A program made the translations under genes and the position numbers. From JAGPHI01 sp036661035 (GTDB taxonomy: Bacteria; Bacillota; Clostridia; Oscillospirales; Ruminococcaceae), in the NCBI GenBank assembly GCA_036661035.1, contig JAVWZM010000035.1, forward strand, positions 1 to 21,962: a stretch of 21,962 bases of DNA. The letters are read 5' to 3'. Under the pieces are notes generated by a model, which did no database searches, was not told the DNA's origin, and was given only the letters and a program-made list of their open reading frames with translations. Positions within the stretch are counted from its first letter, which is position 1. Each line of letters begins with the position of its first letter. This document shows positions 21,159 through 21,962 of this stretch, one piece after another.

Positions 21159-21201
21159 GCATAAGCCTTTGCATTGCTATGTTAAATTAATGCTTTGGCA
21201 A

Positions 21202-21962
21202 TTAGCTTTTATAGCCATTGGGGTTCATGCTCTGCCATCTCCAAGAGTCGGCACACATGCGCTCTATGCCAAATTCCGCTTGCCAGCCAAGCTCGTTTTT
21301 GGCTTTAGCAGGATCTGCATAACATTCTGCAATATCTCCCGGGCGGCGCGGCGCAATAATATATGGCAGCTCTTTGCCGCATGCCTTGCTATATGCGCTT
21401 ATAACATCAAGCACGCTGTAGCCTTTGCCTGTGCCAAGGTTGCAAATAAACAAACCGCAGTTTGTAGCAAGCTTTTTAAGGGCGGCAACATGGCCCTTTG
21501 CAAGGTCTACCACGTGGATATAGTCGCGCACGCCTGTGCCGTCGTGGGTTTTATAGTCGTTGCCAAACACGTTTACAGCCTTTAGCTTGCCCACTGCAAC
21601 CTGTGCGATATATGGTACAAGATTGTTCGGAATACCGTTTGGATCCTCGCCGATAAGGCCGCTTTCGTGGGCGCCGATTGGGTTAAAGTAGCGCAGCAGT
21701 ACCACATTAAGGGTGGGATCTGCCTTGCAGTAATCCTTTAAAATGCTCTCTATCATCAGCTTGGTTGCACCATAAGGGTTAGTGGTGGAAAGAGGAAAAT
21801 CTTCTGTGATAGGCACAGACGCAGGATCGCCATATACGGTGGCAGAGGAGGAAAATACAAAGTTTTTCACGCCGTATTTGCGCATGCAATTTAATACATT
21901 AAGTGTGTTCACAAGGTTATTTGTATAATACTCAAGAGGCTTTTTAACGCTTTCGCCTACAG
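21202..21962 (-). CDS. galE: UDP-glucose/UDP-GlcNAc 4-epimerase, 5' end outside the window
   Basis: GalE interconverts UDP-galactose and UDP-glucose and often the N-acetyl forms, using bound NAD. The visible 253 residues continue open to the window edge (reading VGESVKKPLEYYTNNL before the in-frame GTG at 21912), so roughly the first 80 residues, with the GxxGxxG NAD motif, lie outside. Present are the catalytic SSSATVYG block, the YGATK motif (Tyr and Lys), LRYFNPIGAHESGLIGEDP, GTGVRDYIHVVDLAKGHV and the C-terminal GWQAEFGIERMCADSWRWQ, all classical GalE. It is followed by the nucleotidyltransferase and nahK on the same strand, so epimerisation of UDP-GalNAc to UDP-GlcNAc is a likely task. 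Confidence 0.96.
   Translation of the reverse strand, partial: VGESVKKPLEYYTNNLVNTLNVLNCMRKYGVKNFVFSSSATVYGDPASVPITEDFPLSTTNPYGATKLMIESILKDYCKADPTLNVVLLRYFNPIGAHESGLIGEDPNGIPNNLVPYIAQVAVGKLKAVNVFGNDYKTHDGTGVRDYIHVVDLAKGHVAALKKLATNCGLFICNLGTGKGYSVLDVISAYSKACGKELPYIIAPRRPGDIAECYADPAKAKNELGWQAEFGIERMCADSWRWQSMNPNGYKS

Overview
The window reads as chromosomal DNA from an anaerobic, low-to-mid GC member of the Clostridia, probably a gut commensal related to the Oscillospirales. This rests on style and content: strong AGGAGG-type ribosome binding sites, a long clostridial-type PRPP synthetase, feoAB with a small Cys-rich Feo protein, rubrerythrin, a SpoVB-like flippase and a host-glycan (N-acetylhexosamine) salvage module. 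The taxonomy is inference; there is no rRNA here. I see no tRNA, CRISPR array, phage gene or transposase gene.

Layout from left to right. (1) 1-1400: a short palindrome, a terminator and prs on the minus strand. (2) 1657-4265: an iron(II) uptake operon, with a consensus promoter, a perfect palindromic operator, feoA, feoB, a 46-residue Cys-rich membrane protein and a terminator. (3) 4306-8914: an envelope-polysaccharide block (MBOAT O-acyltransferase, SGNH-like partner, and a convergent SpoVB-like flippase) bracketed by two direct copies of a 99-bp structured repeat plus a third half-copy. (4) 8971-12480: a GntR/YtrA-type regulator and an ABC exporter with an unusual extracytoplasmic protein between permease and ATPase; regulator and permease each have a promoter carrying the same operator-like sequence. 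(5) 12481-13049: a 570-bp stretch without coding genes but full of palindromes. It holds an orphan consensus promoter followed by three hairpins and an intrinsic terminator, which is the best candidate here for an undescribed small RNA. (6) 13050-15101: a membrane diguanylate cyclase (Cache-like sensor, HAMP, PAS-like, GGDEF). (7) 15343-18405: kdgA-kdgK (Entner-Doudoroff/uronate branch; the aldolase is fused to a VOC domain), divergent from an IclR-family regulator, with a palindromic operator between. (8) 18422-18967: rubrerythrin. (9) 19063-21962: a minus-strand operon galE (cut by the window edge), sugar-1-phosphate nucleotidyltransferase and nahK, together a HexNAc to UDP-HexNAc salvage route.

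How the parts fit: feo supplies Fe(II), and the non-haem iron protein rubrerythrin handles peroxide. kdgAK converts KDG to pyruvate plus glyceraldehyde-3-phosphate under probable IclR control. nahK, the nucleotidyltransferase and galE would turn free GlcNAc/GalNAc from mucin or milk glycans into UDP-sugars. The strongest non-coding signals are the covarying 99-bp repeats, the candidate small RNA, and a 30-bp palindromic repeat found both inside that RNA and in the galE-nucleotidyltransferase spacer.
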